A stretch of DNA of 64,000 nt, from positions 17,996 to 81,995 of the forward strand of contig JBAUMF010000040.1 in assembly GCA_049578545.1 (NCBI GenBank), given 5' to 3'. The notes beneath the pieces were generated by a model. That model had not been told where the DNA came from and made no database searches. It was given only the letters and a program-made list of their open reading frames with translations. The position numbers were made by a program, and so were the translations under genes. Numbering within the stretch: the first letter of the stretch is position 1; each line of letters opens with the position of its first letter. Shown here piece by piece: positions 54,043 through 63,259 of this stretch. The DNA is from DASQBT01 sp049578545. GTDB taxonomy: Bacteria; Pseudomonadota; Gammaproteobacteria; Burkholderiales; Thiobacillaceae.

Positions 54043-55074
54043 ATGAAGCGGATGATCTTGTTCCTAGGACTGACAGCTCTGATTCAGTCCCCCCTTCGGG
54101 CAACGTGTTTTACAGAACAGGCTACGGGCACGCCTTCGGGGGTGGCCTCCCCATCGACCCAAGGGTCAGCGCCTGTGCCGCCGAACGGTGGGCTGCCTGG
54201 CATTCCCGTCCTTGTGGGTCCGGTGAATGGAACAGTGCTGGATGGCGGATCGGCCAATACCGGAACTGTCGTTATGCCGCCCGATGAAAACGGCATGTCG
54301 GTTCGGGCGCCGCTGGAATTGAGCTGGACCGCAGCTGAACCAGCCGCAACGGGCCGGGACGCGACTATGATTCCGGTTCCGGACACTACGCATTACCGCA
54401 TCTGCGTGTTTGAAACCGACAAGGAAGCGCTGTGCGACAGCACAGCCATCCCGCTCAATGAAAAAGGCATCGTGCGCTATGTGAAAACCTGCGATCAATC
54501 CGACGCGCTTTCGATTCCCGGTGGTGGACTCGTCGGTTTCCAACCCTCAACCCGGTCAACAGTGACTGAGCTGTACTGGAAAACCCAGGCATGCAACAGC
54601 AAACGGTTCAGGTGCAGCGGCTGGTCGGAAAAAGGTTCACTGAAGTGGCTGCCTGCACCGGTGATCTCGTCCCCGCCTGATCGCCGCATCTTCACGTCCA
54701 GAGGACCTGACGGCCTGGGCGCAAGATTGGTGGTCAAGGCCGTCGCCAACGTTGAAGGATACCGCTTCTGTATCGCCCGCCCAGGCGATCAGTGCCCGGA
54801 GACTGTCACCTACAGACAGCCAGACAACCCTAACCCCGTTCCCCTGGTGCGCGAGCCACAGGGCAACGGCCCGGACATGGCACTTCTTCCGCAAGTTGAG
54901 ATCGGCCAGGATGGAACGGCCATCCCGCTGCAAAGCTGGTTTGACGGCCAGACCGTGAACTGGACTGCCGCTGCCTGCCTGACCTTGCCCAACACGGAAT
55001 CAATTGCAGATGAAAGCAGAAGAATGGGGTGCGTCTATCAGGAGCCATATAGAACCATTACGTTCGCCCCATAA
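54043..55074 (+). CDS. Exported protein of unknown function
   Basis: 343 residues. Signal peptide MKRMILFLGLTALIQSPLRA; mature part has a Pro/Gly-rich segment (TPSGVASPSTQGSAPVPP) then repeated fibronectin-III-like or Ig-like beta segments (LELSWTAAEPA, ELYWKTQACN, TVNWTAAACL) with several Cys pairs (FRCSGWSEKG, DQCPETV). Possibly a surface or periplasmic adhesion-type protein. ATG 54043 has a poor ribosome-binding site; the frame is open to 53908 but without a signal sequence at that start. Confidence 0.65.
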   Translation: MKRMILFLGLTALIQSPLRATCFTEQATGTPSGVASPSTQGSAPVPPNGGLPGIPVLVGPVNGTVLDGGSANTGTVVMPPDENGMSVRAPLELSWTAAEPAATGRDATMIPVPDTTHYRICVFETDKEALCDSTAIPLNEKGIVRYVKTCDQSDALSIPGGGLVGFQPSTRSTVTELYWKTQACNSKRFRCSGWSEKGSLKWLPAPVISSPPDRRIFTSRGPDGLGARLVVKAVANVEGYRFCIARPGDQCPETVTYRQPDNPNPVPLVREPQGNGPDMALLPQVEIGQDGTAIPLQSWFDGQTVNWTAAACLTLPNTESIADESRRMGCVYQEPYRTITFAP

Positions 55075-55205
55075 GATCGGAAGCGGCGAATAATTTCATG
55101 CTGCGTGCGCCCGCGAAGGGCGCTGGCGACAGCCATTGCTTCGGCTAGACTGTAACGATGAAGAGGGGAAGAGAGTCTTCAGCCTGCAGTCCGTAGGAGG
55201 AACCT

Positions 55206-56021
55206 ATGTCCATGCCGTCTGCTTCGAATCAACCCCAAACGCCCCCAGAAGAAATGCCTTTTGTCGCGCCTTGTAGAACACTGCAGCCGTCGGCACCGCT
55301 GCGCTGGCTACGCCTGGGCTGGGCCGATCTCATCCGTGCTCCGCGTCTGAGTCTTGCCTATGGACTGGTACTCATGCTGTTGAGCATGACCATCGGCGCC
55401 CTTACCCTGCGCTTTGGCACCTTGGCGCTGTACATCGGCCTTGCTACCGGTTTTGTGTTTGTCGGCCCGGTGCTTGCCATCGGCCTCTATTCCATCAGCC
55501 GTCAGCTCGGAGAGCAGCGGCACCCAGTGCTGGGCTATTGCGTGCGTGAAGGCAAGGATCATCTGCGTGAACTGATGGTGCTGGGCCTGATCCTGCTGGT
55601 GGTGCTGCTGGTGTGGGCACGCGCGGCAGCCACGATGTACATCTTTTTTCCCGAACAGGCAAATCCAGGGTGGCGGGATATGCTGCCTTTTCTCGGGATC
55701 GGCAGTCTGGTGGGTGCCCTTTTTGCCAGCATTGTATTTGCAGCCAGCGCCTTTTCCCTGCCGATGATCCTGGACCGCAAAGTGGATTCGATTACTGCGG
55801 TTGTCACCAGCGTGAACGCGGTATTGCGCAACAAACCGGCCATGTTCGTGTGGGCGGGATTGATCGGGATCTGCGTCTTGCTAGGCTTCGCCACGGCTTT
55901 CCTCGGCTTTGCCGTCCTGCTCCCCCTCATCGGCCATGCGACCTGGCACGCCTACAATGAAACCATCGATGCCTCAGCCTGGCCAAAAAACGAGCAGGTG
56001 GCGGGCGGCAGTCCGGTTTGA
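55206..56021 (+). CDS. DUF2189 membrane protein
   Basis: 271 residues, about six membrane helices. Conserved opening RWLRLGWADLIRAPRLSLAYGL, then FVFVGPVLAIGLYSISRQLGEQRHPVLGYC, VFAASAFSLPMILDRKVD and LLPLIGHATWHAYNETIDA. DUF2189 proteins are inner-membrane proteins of unknown function frequent in proteobacteria; links to cytochrome oxidase regions have been noted but none is present here. GTAGGAGGAACCT precedes ATG 55206. Confidence 0.88.
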   Translation: MSMPSASNQPQTPPEEMPFVAPCRTLQPSAPLRWLRLGWADLIRAPRLSLAYGLVLMLLSMTIGALTLRFGTLALYIGLATGFVFVGPVLAIGLYSISRQLGEQRHPVLGYCVREGKDHLRELMVLGLILLVVLLVWARAAATMYIFFPEQANPGWRDMLPFLGIGSLVGALFASIVFAASAFSLPMILDRKVDSITAVVTSVNAVLRNKPAMFVWAGLIGICVLLGFATAFLGFAVLLPLIGHATWHAYNETIDASAWPKNEQVAGGSPV

Positions 56022-56093
56022 AAGAAATAAAAACCTTGCTGGAGTGCTTGGTCGCCGCACTCCTCGCGCAGGCGCGAATTAATCAGCACCTCC

Positions 56094-56675
56094 CTAGGGT
56101 GTGGGTGTGGGGCTCTCCTCGACGGCATCGCTGTTGATGACCAGTCTGACTTCATCCGGAATTACTGGCACGTAGGTCTTGATGCCAAAATCGGATCGCC
56201 TGATTTCACCCCAGGCATCAAATCCGCACACGTTCTTCTTCATGATCGGGTTCACCCCGCAACTGATGCGGGTGACATGCAGGGTGAGCGGCCTGGTTAC
56301 ACCGTGCAGTGTAAAGTCACCCTGCACCGTTGCCTTGTCCTTGCCGTGGTAAGTCACTCTGCTCGACTTGAACGTCATGGTGGGGAATTGCGCCGCATTG
56401 AAAAACGGGGCGGCGAGCAGGTCTTCGTCGCGCTTGGCAAATCCGGTATCCAGCGACTTGACATCAATGGTGGCTTCCACCGAACCGAGGTTTTTCTCAC
56501 GGTCCATGGTGATCTTGCCTTCTGTATGGTTGAACTGGCCATGCAGGGTGGAGAAGGACAGATGATGGATCTCAAACTGTGGATAGGTATGGGACGAATC
56601 CAGAGTGTACGTGGCGGCGTGAGCGGGTACAGTCAGCACCAGGGATGCAAATACCGGAATAATAATCGTGCGCAT
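56094..56675 (-). CDS. YceI-family periplasmic lipid-binding protein
   Basis: 193 residues. Signal peptide (IIIPVFASLVLTVPAHA) and a YceI beta-barrel lipocalin-like domain: TYTLDSSHTYPQFEIHHLSFSTLHGQFN, GSVEATIDVKSLDTGFAKRDEDLLAAPFFNAAQFPTMTFKS, GDFTLHGVTRPLTL. YceI proteins bind polyisoprenoids in the periplasm. ATG 56675 follows GAAAGGAAGA; a longer frame has no signal sequence at its start. Confidence 0.92.
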   Translation of the reverse strand: MRTIIIPVFASLVLTVPAHAATYTLDSSHTYPQFEIHHLSFSTLHGQFNHTEGKITMDREKNLGSVEATIDVKSLDTGFAKRDEDLLAAPFFNAAQFPTMTFKSSRVTYHGKDKATVQGDFTLHGVTRPLTLHVTRISCGVNPIMKKNVCGFDAWGEIRRSDFGIKTYVPVIPDEVRLVINSDAVEESPTPTP

Positions 56676-56931
56676 GATTCTTCCTTTCAGAGGGCCCCTA
56701 TACATCCTGGTCATTTCCGGCTGGGTCAGGGAGTTCACCAAGCATAGTCCATTCTGAGAGAAGAAACGTGTCGGGCTGGGTAGATAAAACCTCGTTGGCT
56801 GCCGGGTGAACGCAACGCGCCAAGTTGTGTCTTCTTAAATCGACATCCTTAGGCTAGGATGGGATGTCTGACATCTGTCCTTAAGGCAGGGTTCCCGTAC
56901 TGCCTTCACACCAGGTCCTTGAGGAGGCATC

Positions 56932-57390
56932 ATGATCACCTTCACCGTCAATGGCACGCCCCACAGCGTCGATGTCCCCCGTGACATGCCTCTGCTCTGG
57001 GTACTGCGTGATCACCTTCAACTCACCGGCACCAAGTTCGGCTGCGGCGAATCGATTTGTGGTGCCTGTACGGTCCACCTCGACGGCAGGCCGGTTCGCT
57101 CCTGCTCCGTTGAGGTGGGCTCGTTGGCAGGCAAGACGGTGGTGACCGTTGAAGGCATCAGCGGCCCCGTGATCGAGGCCCTGCGCGATGCATGGTCGGA
57201 ACTGGATGTGCCGCAGTGCGGTTACTGTCATTCCGGCCAGTTGATGCAGGCCGCTGCACTGCTGTCCAGCAATCCCAAACCCGATGACGCCGACATAGAC
57301 CGTGCCATGAATAACAACCTCTGCCGCTGCGCAACCTATCAACGCATTCGCGCCGGCATCCATGCCGCTGCCCAAAATCTGGGAGCCTGA
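56932..57390 (+). CDS. iorA: Molybdenum hydroxylase 2Fe-2S subunit (IorA type)
   Basis: 152 residues. N-terminal plant-ferredoxin [2Fe-2S] site GCGESICGACTVHLDG and C-terminal four-helix [2Fe-2S] site CGYCHSGQLMQA ... NNNLCRCATYQRI. This small-subunit type pairs with IorB-like large subunits of isoquinoline 1-oxidoreductase; substrates are N-heterocycles or aldehydes. It passes electrons from the molybdenum site to an acceptor, often a cytochrome. GGAGG precedes ATG 56932. Overlap-free but only 2 bp from the large subunit gene. Confidence 0.93.
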   Translation: MITFTVNGTPHSVDVPRDMPLLWVLRDHLQLTGTKFGCGESICGACTVHLDGRPVRSCSVEVGSLAGKTVVTVEGISGPVIEALRDAWSELDVPQCGYCHSGQLMQAAALLSSNPKPDDADIDRAMNNNLCRCATYQRIRAGIHAAAQNLGA

Positions 57391-57392
57391 CC

Positions 57393-59564
57393 ATGAATAC
57401 ACCCATTAACCCATCGCGCCGTGAATTCTTCAAGACCACTGCGATGGTCGGTGCCGGTCTTACTCTGGGCTTTTACCTGACGCCTGCGCGCAGCGCCAGG
57501 CTGTCTCTGCAGACACCCTCGGGTGAAGCGTTTGCCCCCAATGCGTTCATCCGCATCGCACCGGACGACACAGTGACCGTGCTGGTCAAGCATCTGGAAA
57601 TGGGGCAAGGCGTCAACACGGGCCTGCCCGCGCTGGTGGCGGAGGAACTGGATGTACCGTGGGAATTGATCAGGGTCGAATCCGCGCCCGCCGATGCCAA
57701 GTTGTACTACAACCTGTTCTGGAAGACCATGCAGGGCACGGGCGGCAGCACAGCGATGGCCAATTCCTACCTGCAAATGCGGCGCGCCGGAGCGACGGCC
57801 CGGGAGATGCTGCTGGAAGCAGGCGCCCGCCACTGGAAGGTAAGCAGGGCCTTGGTCAAGACCGAGAATGGCCATGTGGTGAATGCCGCGAACACCGAGC
57901 GGCTCTCCTACGGGCGCCTGGCCAACCTGGCTGCCAACCTGGAAGTACCTGAGCAGGTGGAGCTGAAACCGGCCAAGGACTTCAAGATCATCGGCAAGGG
58001 CTTCAAGCGCACGGACACCAAAGCCAAATCCAATGGCACGGCAAAGTTCGGGCTGGACCTGCAATTCCCGGACATGCTGATCGCGGTGGTGGCCCGCCCG
58101 CCTCGCTTTGGCGACGGGCTGAAAGCCATGAACGCCGACAAGGCCAGGGCCACTCCCGGGGTAAGAGATGTATTCGAGATACCTGCCGGCGTCGCGGTCG
58201 TCGCGAGCGATACCTGGTCCGCCATCAAGGGCCGTGAGGCCCTTGCAATAGAATGGGAAGCAGGACCGGGAGTGGGCTTGTCCAGCGGGTCCATAATGGA
58301 TTCCTACCGGGAACTGGCCAAACGGTCGGGGGCGGTGGCACGCAATGACGGCGACGTCGATTCGTCCCTGGCCGGTGCGGCCAAACGATTGGCGGCAGAG
58401 TTCGAAGTGCCTTACCTGGCGCATGCACCGATGGAACCGCTCAATTGCGTTGTCCATGTGACAAAGGAAGGCTGCGAGATCTGGGCCGGGGACCAGTTCC
58501 AGACCGGCGACCAGAACAAGGCTGCGGAAGTGCTGGGCATCAAGCCCGAGCAGGTGAAGATTCACACCACCTTTGCCGGCGGCAGTTTCGGCCGGCGCGC
58601 CAATGCCAAGTCTGACTACATCGTGGAAGGCGTGCATATCGCCAAGAGGATGGGTGTGCCGGTGAAAACCATGTGGACCCGGGAGGATGACATTCACGGG
58701 GGGTTTTACCGGCCCTGCTATGTGCACACTGTCGAAGGGGGTCTGGATGCTGAGGGCAACCCCGTGGCCTGGAAACAACGCATTGTCGGCCAGTCCATCG
58801 TCGCGGGGACGCCCTTCGCCGGGGGCCTCATCAAGGATGGGGTGGACCAGACCTCGGTGGAGGGCGCCTCAACCCTGCCCTATGCCATACCGAATCTGCG
58901 GGTCGACCTGCACTCACCCACGCTGCCGGTACCGGTGCTGTGGTGGCGATCCGTGGGCAGCACACACACGGCCTTCGTCACCGAGGTCTTTCTCGATGAA
59001 CTGGCCCATGCCGCTGGAGCGGACCCGGTGGCCTTTCGCAGAAAACTGCTGCAGCACCATCCGCGCCATCTGGCCGTGCTGGAACTGGCGGCAGAGAAAG
59101 CCGACTGGGGCAAGCCGCTGCCCAAGGGCTGGGGTCGCGGAGTCGCGGTGCATGAGTCCTTCAACAGCTATGTGGCCGAAGTGGCCGAAGTGAATGTGAA
59201 GGAGGACGGCAGCTACAAGGTGGAACGCGTGGTGTGCGCCGTGGACTGCGGCGTGGCCGTGACTCCCGATGTAATCAAGGCCCAGATGGAGGGTGGTATC
59301 GGCTTCGGCCTGTCCGCCGCCCTGCACAGCGCGATCACCCTCAAGGACGGCAAGGCCGAGCAGTCGAACTACGATGACTTTCGCATTTTGCGCATGAAGG
59401 AAATGCCGCGAGTGGAAGTGCACATTGTCGAAAGCGAAGCCGCGCCGACCGGGGTCGGCGAACCTGGCGTGCCGCCGATCGCGGCGGCCGTGGTCAATGC
59501 CATTTTTGCTGCCACCGGCAAGCGCATTCGAAGATTGCCCATTGGCGATCAAATCAGCGTTTAG
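57393..59564 (+). CDS. iorB: Molybdenum hydroxylase large subunit (IorB type)
   Basis: 723 residues. Tat signal SRREFFKTTAMVGAGLTLGF, so the enzyme is likely assembled in the cytoplasm and exported. The molybdopterin cytosine dinucleotide-binding halves include LEMGQGVNTGLPALVAEELDV, GTGGSTAMANSY, AGGSFGRRANAKSDYI, and the catalytic-Glu region GEPGVPPIAAAVVNAI near the C-terminus. The sequence belongs to the IorB/aldehyde-oxidoreductase branch; the substrate is not predictable. It should work with IorA and obtain its cofactor through the MocA-like enzyme downstream. Confidence 0.93.
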   Translation: MNTPINPSRREFFKTTAMVGAGLTLGFYLTPARSARLSLQTPSGEAFAPNAFIRIAPDDTVTVLVKHLEMGQGVNTGLPALVAEELDVPWELIRVESAPADAKLYYNLFWKTMQGTGGSTAMANSYLQMRRAGATAREMLLEAGARHWKVSRALVKTENGHVVNAANTERLSYGRLANLAANLEVPEQVELKPAKDFKIIGKGFKRTDTKAKSNGTAKFGLDLQFPDMLIAVVARPPRFGDGLKAMNADKARATPGVRDVFEIPAGVAVVASDTWSAIKGREALAIEWEAGPGVGLSSGSIMDSYRELAKRSGAVARNDGDVDSSLAGAAKRLAAEFEVPYLAHAPMEPLNCVVHVTKEGCEIWAGDQFQTGDQNKAAEVLGIKPEQVKIHTTFAGGSFGRRANAKSDYIVEGVHIAKRMGVPVKTMWTREDDIHGGFYRPCYVHTVEGGLDAEGNPVAWKQRIVGQSIVAGTPFAGGLIKDGVDQTSVEGASTLPYAIPNLRVDLHSPTLPVPVLWWRSVGSTHTAFVTEVFLDELAHAAGADPVAFRRKLLQHHPRHLAVLELAAEKADWGKPLPKGWGRGVAVHESFNSYVAEVAEVNVKEDGSYKVERVVCAVDCGVAVTPDVIKAQMEGGIGFGLSAALHSAITLKDGKAEQSNYDDFRILRMKEMPRVEVHIVESEAAPTGVGEPGVPPIAAAVVNAIFAATGKRIRRLPIGDQISV

Positions 59565-59638
59565 ACGCGCCGGTGTCGCCCCCGGGCTGGGCCACAGGCA
59601 ATGCAGATGATTTCGGCCATTCCGGGGAAGATTTATTG

Positions 59639-60199
59639 ATGCAGGGCATCCTTCTTGCTGCCGGAAACTCGCGCCGCTTTGGTGCCAACAAACTGCTGCA
59701 CCCACTCCCTGACGGCACCCCGCTTGCTCTCGCGGCTACGCGCAATCTGATTGCGGCACTGCCCAACACCCTGGCTGTGGTCAACAGCAAGGATTCAGGG
59801 CTCGTTGACCTGCTTGAGGAAGCCGGGCTGCAGGTCAGCATCTGCCCGAATGCTGGGGAAGGCATGGGCGCCAGCCTGGCCTGGGGCGTGGCGCGAACCT
59901 CCGACGCGGACGGCTGGCTCATCGCGTTGGCGGACATGCCCTTCATCACTCCCGCCACCATCAAGAGTGTCGCCCAAACAGTGAGCACCGCTTCGCGCAT
60001 CGCCGCGCCCGTGTTTGAGGGCCAACGCGGTCATCCGGTGGCTTTCGGCAAAACCTATGGTGAAGCCTTGATGCAACTGACCGGAGACCAGGGCGCGCGG
60101 GATTTGTTATTGCGCCACGCCGCGCAACTCATAGGCGTCGACTGCCAGGATCCGGGAGTGCTGCAGGATATCGACCTGCCCGAACAGCTGGCCAGATAG
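59639..60199 (+). CDS. mocA: MocA-type molybdenum cofactor cytidylyltransferase
   Basis: 186 residues. Nucleotidyltransferase fold with the LAAGNSRRFGANKLLHPLPDG loop (LAAGxSxRxGxxK), IALADMPFITPATI (Asp for metal) and GQRGHPVAFGKTY. MocA adds CMP to molybdopterin, as required by xanthine-dehydrogenase-family enzymes such as IorB just upstream. ATG 59639 was chosen over an in-frame start at 59573, which would lie close to the iorB stop. No XdhC/CoxI-type chaperone gene follows. Confidence 0.9.
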   Translation: MQGILLAAGNSRRFGANKLLHPLPDGTPLALAATRNLIAALPNTLAVVNSKDSGLVDLLEEAGLQVSICPNAGEGMGASLAWGVARTSDADGWLIALADMPFITPATIKSVAQTVSTASRIAAPVFEGQRGHPVAFGKTYGEALMQLTGDQGARDLLLRHAAQLIGVDCQDPGVLQDIDLPEQLAR

Positions 60200-60426
60200 G
60201 AAAGCGTACCAGTACAGATCACTTACCAGCCGGATCGGCGCGCCCCTGGTGGTGGCATCGGGGCGGGTGCTTCTTGATGCGACGCAAGGATTTTGCATTG
60301 AATTGCCGCATACAGTTGAAAGAAGTGTTTTATTCAGGATATCGTTATCCTTGCAATGTTCATCACGCTGTCTTGCATGGTCGTTCCTGTACCAGTCTCT
60401 AATAATTTGAATCCGGGAGATTGAAA

Positions 60427-61470
60427 ATGAAGAAATATTTTGCTCATCTTGCAACTCTGATCGCATCCCTGCTGCTGGGCACGAGCGTTTGGGCCACGCC
60501 CTTCGACGGCCTGTATGTGTTCGGCGACAGTTTGTCGGATGCAGGGAACAATCCCTCAGCAGTTCTGAGCATTTACAAGATCCTGGGCACGTTTTACAAC
60601 GTGCCGGGCGTGTGCGACCCAGGTCATCCCTGCCCTCCCTATGACAGCGGGCGCTACTCGAATGGTCCGGTTGCCGCAGAATATGTGGCCAATGCCATCC
60701 TTCCGGGAGGCGCCAACCCGACGAACTTCTTCAGCTTCGCGGTCGCCGGCGCCACCACTGGCATAGGCAACTATGGTGATGGAGGCAAAGCTGGCAGCAA
60801 GGGAGCGTATGGCCTGCCCGGCATTGCCCAGGAAATTGGCCTCTACAATTCGCTTTCAGGGGGCGTGGCCGATCCCAACGCCCTGTATTTCGTCTGGGGC
60901 GGAGCGAATGATTTCCTGACCCTCGATTACCCCACTCTGGCAGCGCAGAACATCGCCGCTTACGTGGCAGAACTGGCGGGAGAGGGCGCAACCCACATTC
61001 TGGTCCCCAACCTTCCGGATCTGGGCCTCACGCCCTATGTACAAAGCCTGGGTTCGACTGCAGTGGCGACTGCCCAAGGGTTTTCCCAGCTTTTCAACAC
61101 CACGCTGGCGGGGCTGCTCGATAACCTGGACTCACAGTTCCCGAATGCTGACATCATCCAGTTCGATACCTACTCCTTCCTCAATGATGTAGTCGCCAAC
61201 CCCGCCCGCTATGGCTTCACCGATACACAGGACGCCTGCCTGTCCTCCCAGCTCGTGCCTTGTGCCAACCCAAACCAATATGTCTTCTGGGACGGCTTTC
61301 ACCCTACCACCCAGGCGGATGCGGTCATCGCGGCCGCCTTTGCCAGTGCCGTTCCCGAGCCTAGCACCATCGCCCTGCTGGCGGCGGGCCTGCTTGCCTC
61401 GCTCGCGGCAAACATGCGAGGGCGCCGCATGATTCGCCCGGTACTGAACCTTGTGGGAAACCTGGCATGA
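60427..61470 (+). CDS. Exported GDSL/SGNH esterase with PEP-CTERM tail
   Basis: 347 residues. Signal peptide to SVWA; SGNH blocks GLYVFGDSLSDAGN (catalytic Ser), a Gly block (FAVAGATTGIGNYGDGG), FVWGGANDFLTLD (Asn) and FWDGFHPTTQADAVIAAAF (Asp-x-x-His). The C-terminus has a PEP-CTERM signal: VPEPSTIALLAAGLL then a membrane helix and Arg cluster (MRGRR), recognised by exosortase EpsH. So it is a sorted surface esterase or lipase-like protein, implying exosortase genes elsewhere. ATG 60427 after GGGAG; a TTG two codons upstream is possible. Confidence 0.93.
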   Translation: MKKYFAHLATLIASLLLGTSVWATPFDGLYVFGDSLSDAGNNPSAVLSIYKILGTFYNVPGVCDPGHPCPPYDSGRYSNGPVAAEYVANAILPGGANPTNFFSFAVAGATTGIGNYGDGGKAGSKGAYGLPGIAQEIGLYNSLSGGVADPNALYFVWGGANDFLTLDYPTLAAQNIAAYVAELAGEGATHILVPNLPDLGLTPYVQSLGSTAVATAQGFSQLFNTTLAGLLDNLDSQFPNADIIQFDTYSFLNDVVANPARYGFTDTQDACLSSQLVPCANPNQYVFWDGFHPTTQADAVIAAAFASAVPEPSTIALLAAGLLASLAANMRGRRMIRPVLNLVGNLA

Positions 61471-61540
61471 AACGTTCAAGCTGAGCACAACTGACGTTGC
61501 GTAGCCGCAAGGTCCATGTGCCGATCACGCGAGTAGCCGG

Positions 61541-61927
61541 ATGAATGCCCATCTGAGTCTGCTCGCCGGTTGGCTCGGAGTGGTGGGCGGCGTGGTTTCC
61601 GGTGCCGTTATCGGTCTGTTTTTCCATCGCGACAATTGGGTCGGAGGCTACGGCGCGTTTTCCCGGCGCATGATACGGCTGGGACACATTTCCTTCTTCG
61701 GCATCGGCTTTCTCAATTTCGCCCTTGGCCTGACTGCATCGGCCGTTGGCCTCCCGCCCGCGCATCTGCATCTTGCCGTTCCGGCCATGATCGTCGGGGC
61801 AGTGACCATGCCGCTGCTGTGCTTTCTGACCGCCCGGCACACGTTCTTTCGCCATCTGTTCTTCATCCCGGTCCTGAGCATTCTGGTTGCTGCCCTGGCC
61901 GTGGTATCGGGCTGGCCGGCAGCTTGA
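61541..61927 (+). CDS. Four-helix membrane protein of unknown function
   Basis: 128 residues with four predicted helices (LSLLAGWLGVVGGVVSGAVIGLFF; ISFFGIGFLNFALGLTASAVG; LHLAVPAMIVGAVTMPLLCFL; FFIPVLSILVAALAVVSGW). No family recognised with confidence. Its stop overlaps the TTG start of the next gene (TTGA), so the two are translationally coupled, which suggests a shared role with the radical SAM protein. Confidence 0.75.
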   Translation: MNAHLSLLAGWLGVVGGVVSGAVIGLFFHRDNWVGGYGAFSRRMIRLGHISFFGIGFLNFALGLTASAVGLPPAHLHLAVPAMIVGAVTMPLLCFLTARHTFFRHLFFIPVLSILVAALAVVSGWPAA

Positions 61928-63255
61928 GACTCGGCCTCATTGCCGTCAGCGGGGTGCGGGCATACAACCCCGAGTTGACCAGGCTGGGCCTTAACCTGCC
62001 GGGCTTTGTTGAGCGCAATCGCATCATCGCATCACTTCCAAGCCTGGGTTTGTTGACTCTGGCCGGGCTGACGCCGGACGATGTCGAGCTTCAGTACATT
62101 GAAATGCCCGGAGACGTCGAGGGCAAACTGGCCGGGGGCTTCGATGCGGTCGCCATTTCGAGCTTCACGGCGAGAATCAAGGATGCCTACCGGCTGGCAC
62201 AACGTTACCGGGCCATGGGAACCAAGGTCATCCTGGGCGGCCTTCATGTAACGGCCCTGCCCGAGGAAGCCATGCAGCATACCGACTGTATCGTCATCGG
62301 TGAGGGTGAACCGCTCTGGCCTGTCGTGATCGCCGATCTCAAGGCCGGGACGCTGAAGCCGGTCTACGATGCGCGCGCACACAGTTTCGATCTCGCCCAC
62401 GCCCCGATGCCGCGCTTTGATCTTCTGGATGTCGGCCAGTACAACCGGCTAACGGTCCAGACCCAGCGCGGCTGCCCATTCCGCTGCGAGTTTTGCGCAT
62501 CATCAATTCTTCTTTCGCCGAGGTACAAGCTCAAGCCGGTGGACAAGGTCATTGCGGAAATCCGCCGGATCAAGGAACTCTGGTCGCAACCTTTTATTGA
62601 ATTTGCCGATGACAACAGCTTCGTCAACAAGCCGCATTCCAGGGCCCTGATGCGTGAACTGGCCAGGGAGAAGGTGCGCTGGTTTACGGAAACCGATGTC
62701 TCGGTGGCCGAGGATGAAGAACTCCTTGCACTCATGCGGGACAGCGGCTGTGCACAGGTACTGATCGGTCTGGAAAGCACCAGTCTGGCAGGCCTAAACG
62801 GCCTCGAGCAGCATGCCAACTGGAAGGCAAGACAGCTGGACCATTATCTCCAGGCCATCCAGCGCATTCAGGACCATGGCATCACGGTGAACGGATGTTT
62901 TGTCCTTGGACTGGATGGAACCGGCACCGAAAGCTTCGAACAGGTCTGGCAATTCGTCAGGGCCAGTGGACTGTATGAGGTACAGATCACGGTGCTGACG
63001 GCTTTTCCCGGAACGCCGCTGTACGCCAGGTTACGCAAGCAAGGACGCCTGCTAAAGGAAAATGCCTGGGAACTGTGTACCCTGTTCGACGTAAACTTCA
63101 AACCCACCTCCATGAGCGTTGCGGAGCTGGAGACCGGGTTGAGAGAACTTGCCGCTCGGCTTTATAGTGCCGAATTCACCCACGCGCGCAGGGAACGCTA
63201 TCGACGGCGCCTGCATGAACAGATGCATCCAACACACAACGAACGGAAGGAGTAA
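61924..63255 (+). CDS. B12-binding-domain radical SAM protein
   Basis: 443 residues from a TTG start coupled to the preceding stop. N-terminal cobalamin-binding Rossmann domain (~1-145: LPSLGLLTLAGLTPDDVELQYIE, GTKVILGGLHVTALPEEAMQHTD), then radical SAM domain (~165-370) with CPFRCEFCAS (CxxxCxxC), FIEFADDNSF and VLIGLESTSLAGL. Related enzymes (BchE, HpnP/HpnJ type) modify hydrophobic rings or lipids; the reaction is unknown. In-frame sequence upstream of 61924 is only a shadow of the preceding gene. It lies in a three-gene unit with two small membrane proteins. Confidence 0.88.
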   Translation: MRLGLIAVSGVRAYNPELTRLGLNLPGFVERNRIIASLPSLGLLTLAGLTPDDVELQYIEMPGDVEGKLAGGFDAVAISSFTARIKDAYRLAQRYRAMGTKVILGGLHVTALPEEAMQHTDCIVIGEGEPLWPVVIADLKAGTLKPVYDARAHSFDLAHAPMPRFDLLDVGQYNRLTVQTQRGCPFRCEFCASSILLSPRYKLKPVDKVIAEIRRIKELWSQPFIEFADDNSFVNKPHSRALMRELAREKVRWFTETDVSVAEDEELLALMRDSGCAQVLIGLESTSLAGLNGLEQHANWKARQLDHYLQAIQRIQDHGITVNGCFVLGLDGTGTESFEQVWQFVRASGLYEVQITVLTAFPGTPLYARLRKQGRLLKENAWELCTLFDVNFKPTSMSVAELETGLRELAARLYSAEFTHARRERYRRRLHEQMHPTHNERKE

Positions 63256-63259
63256 GTGC

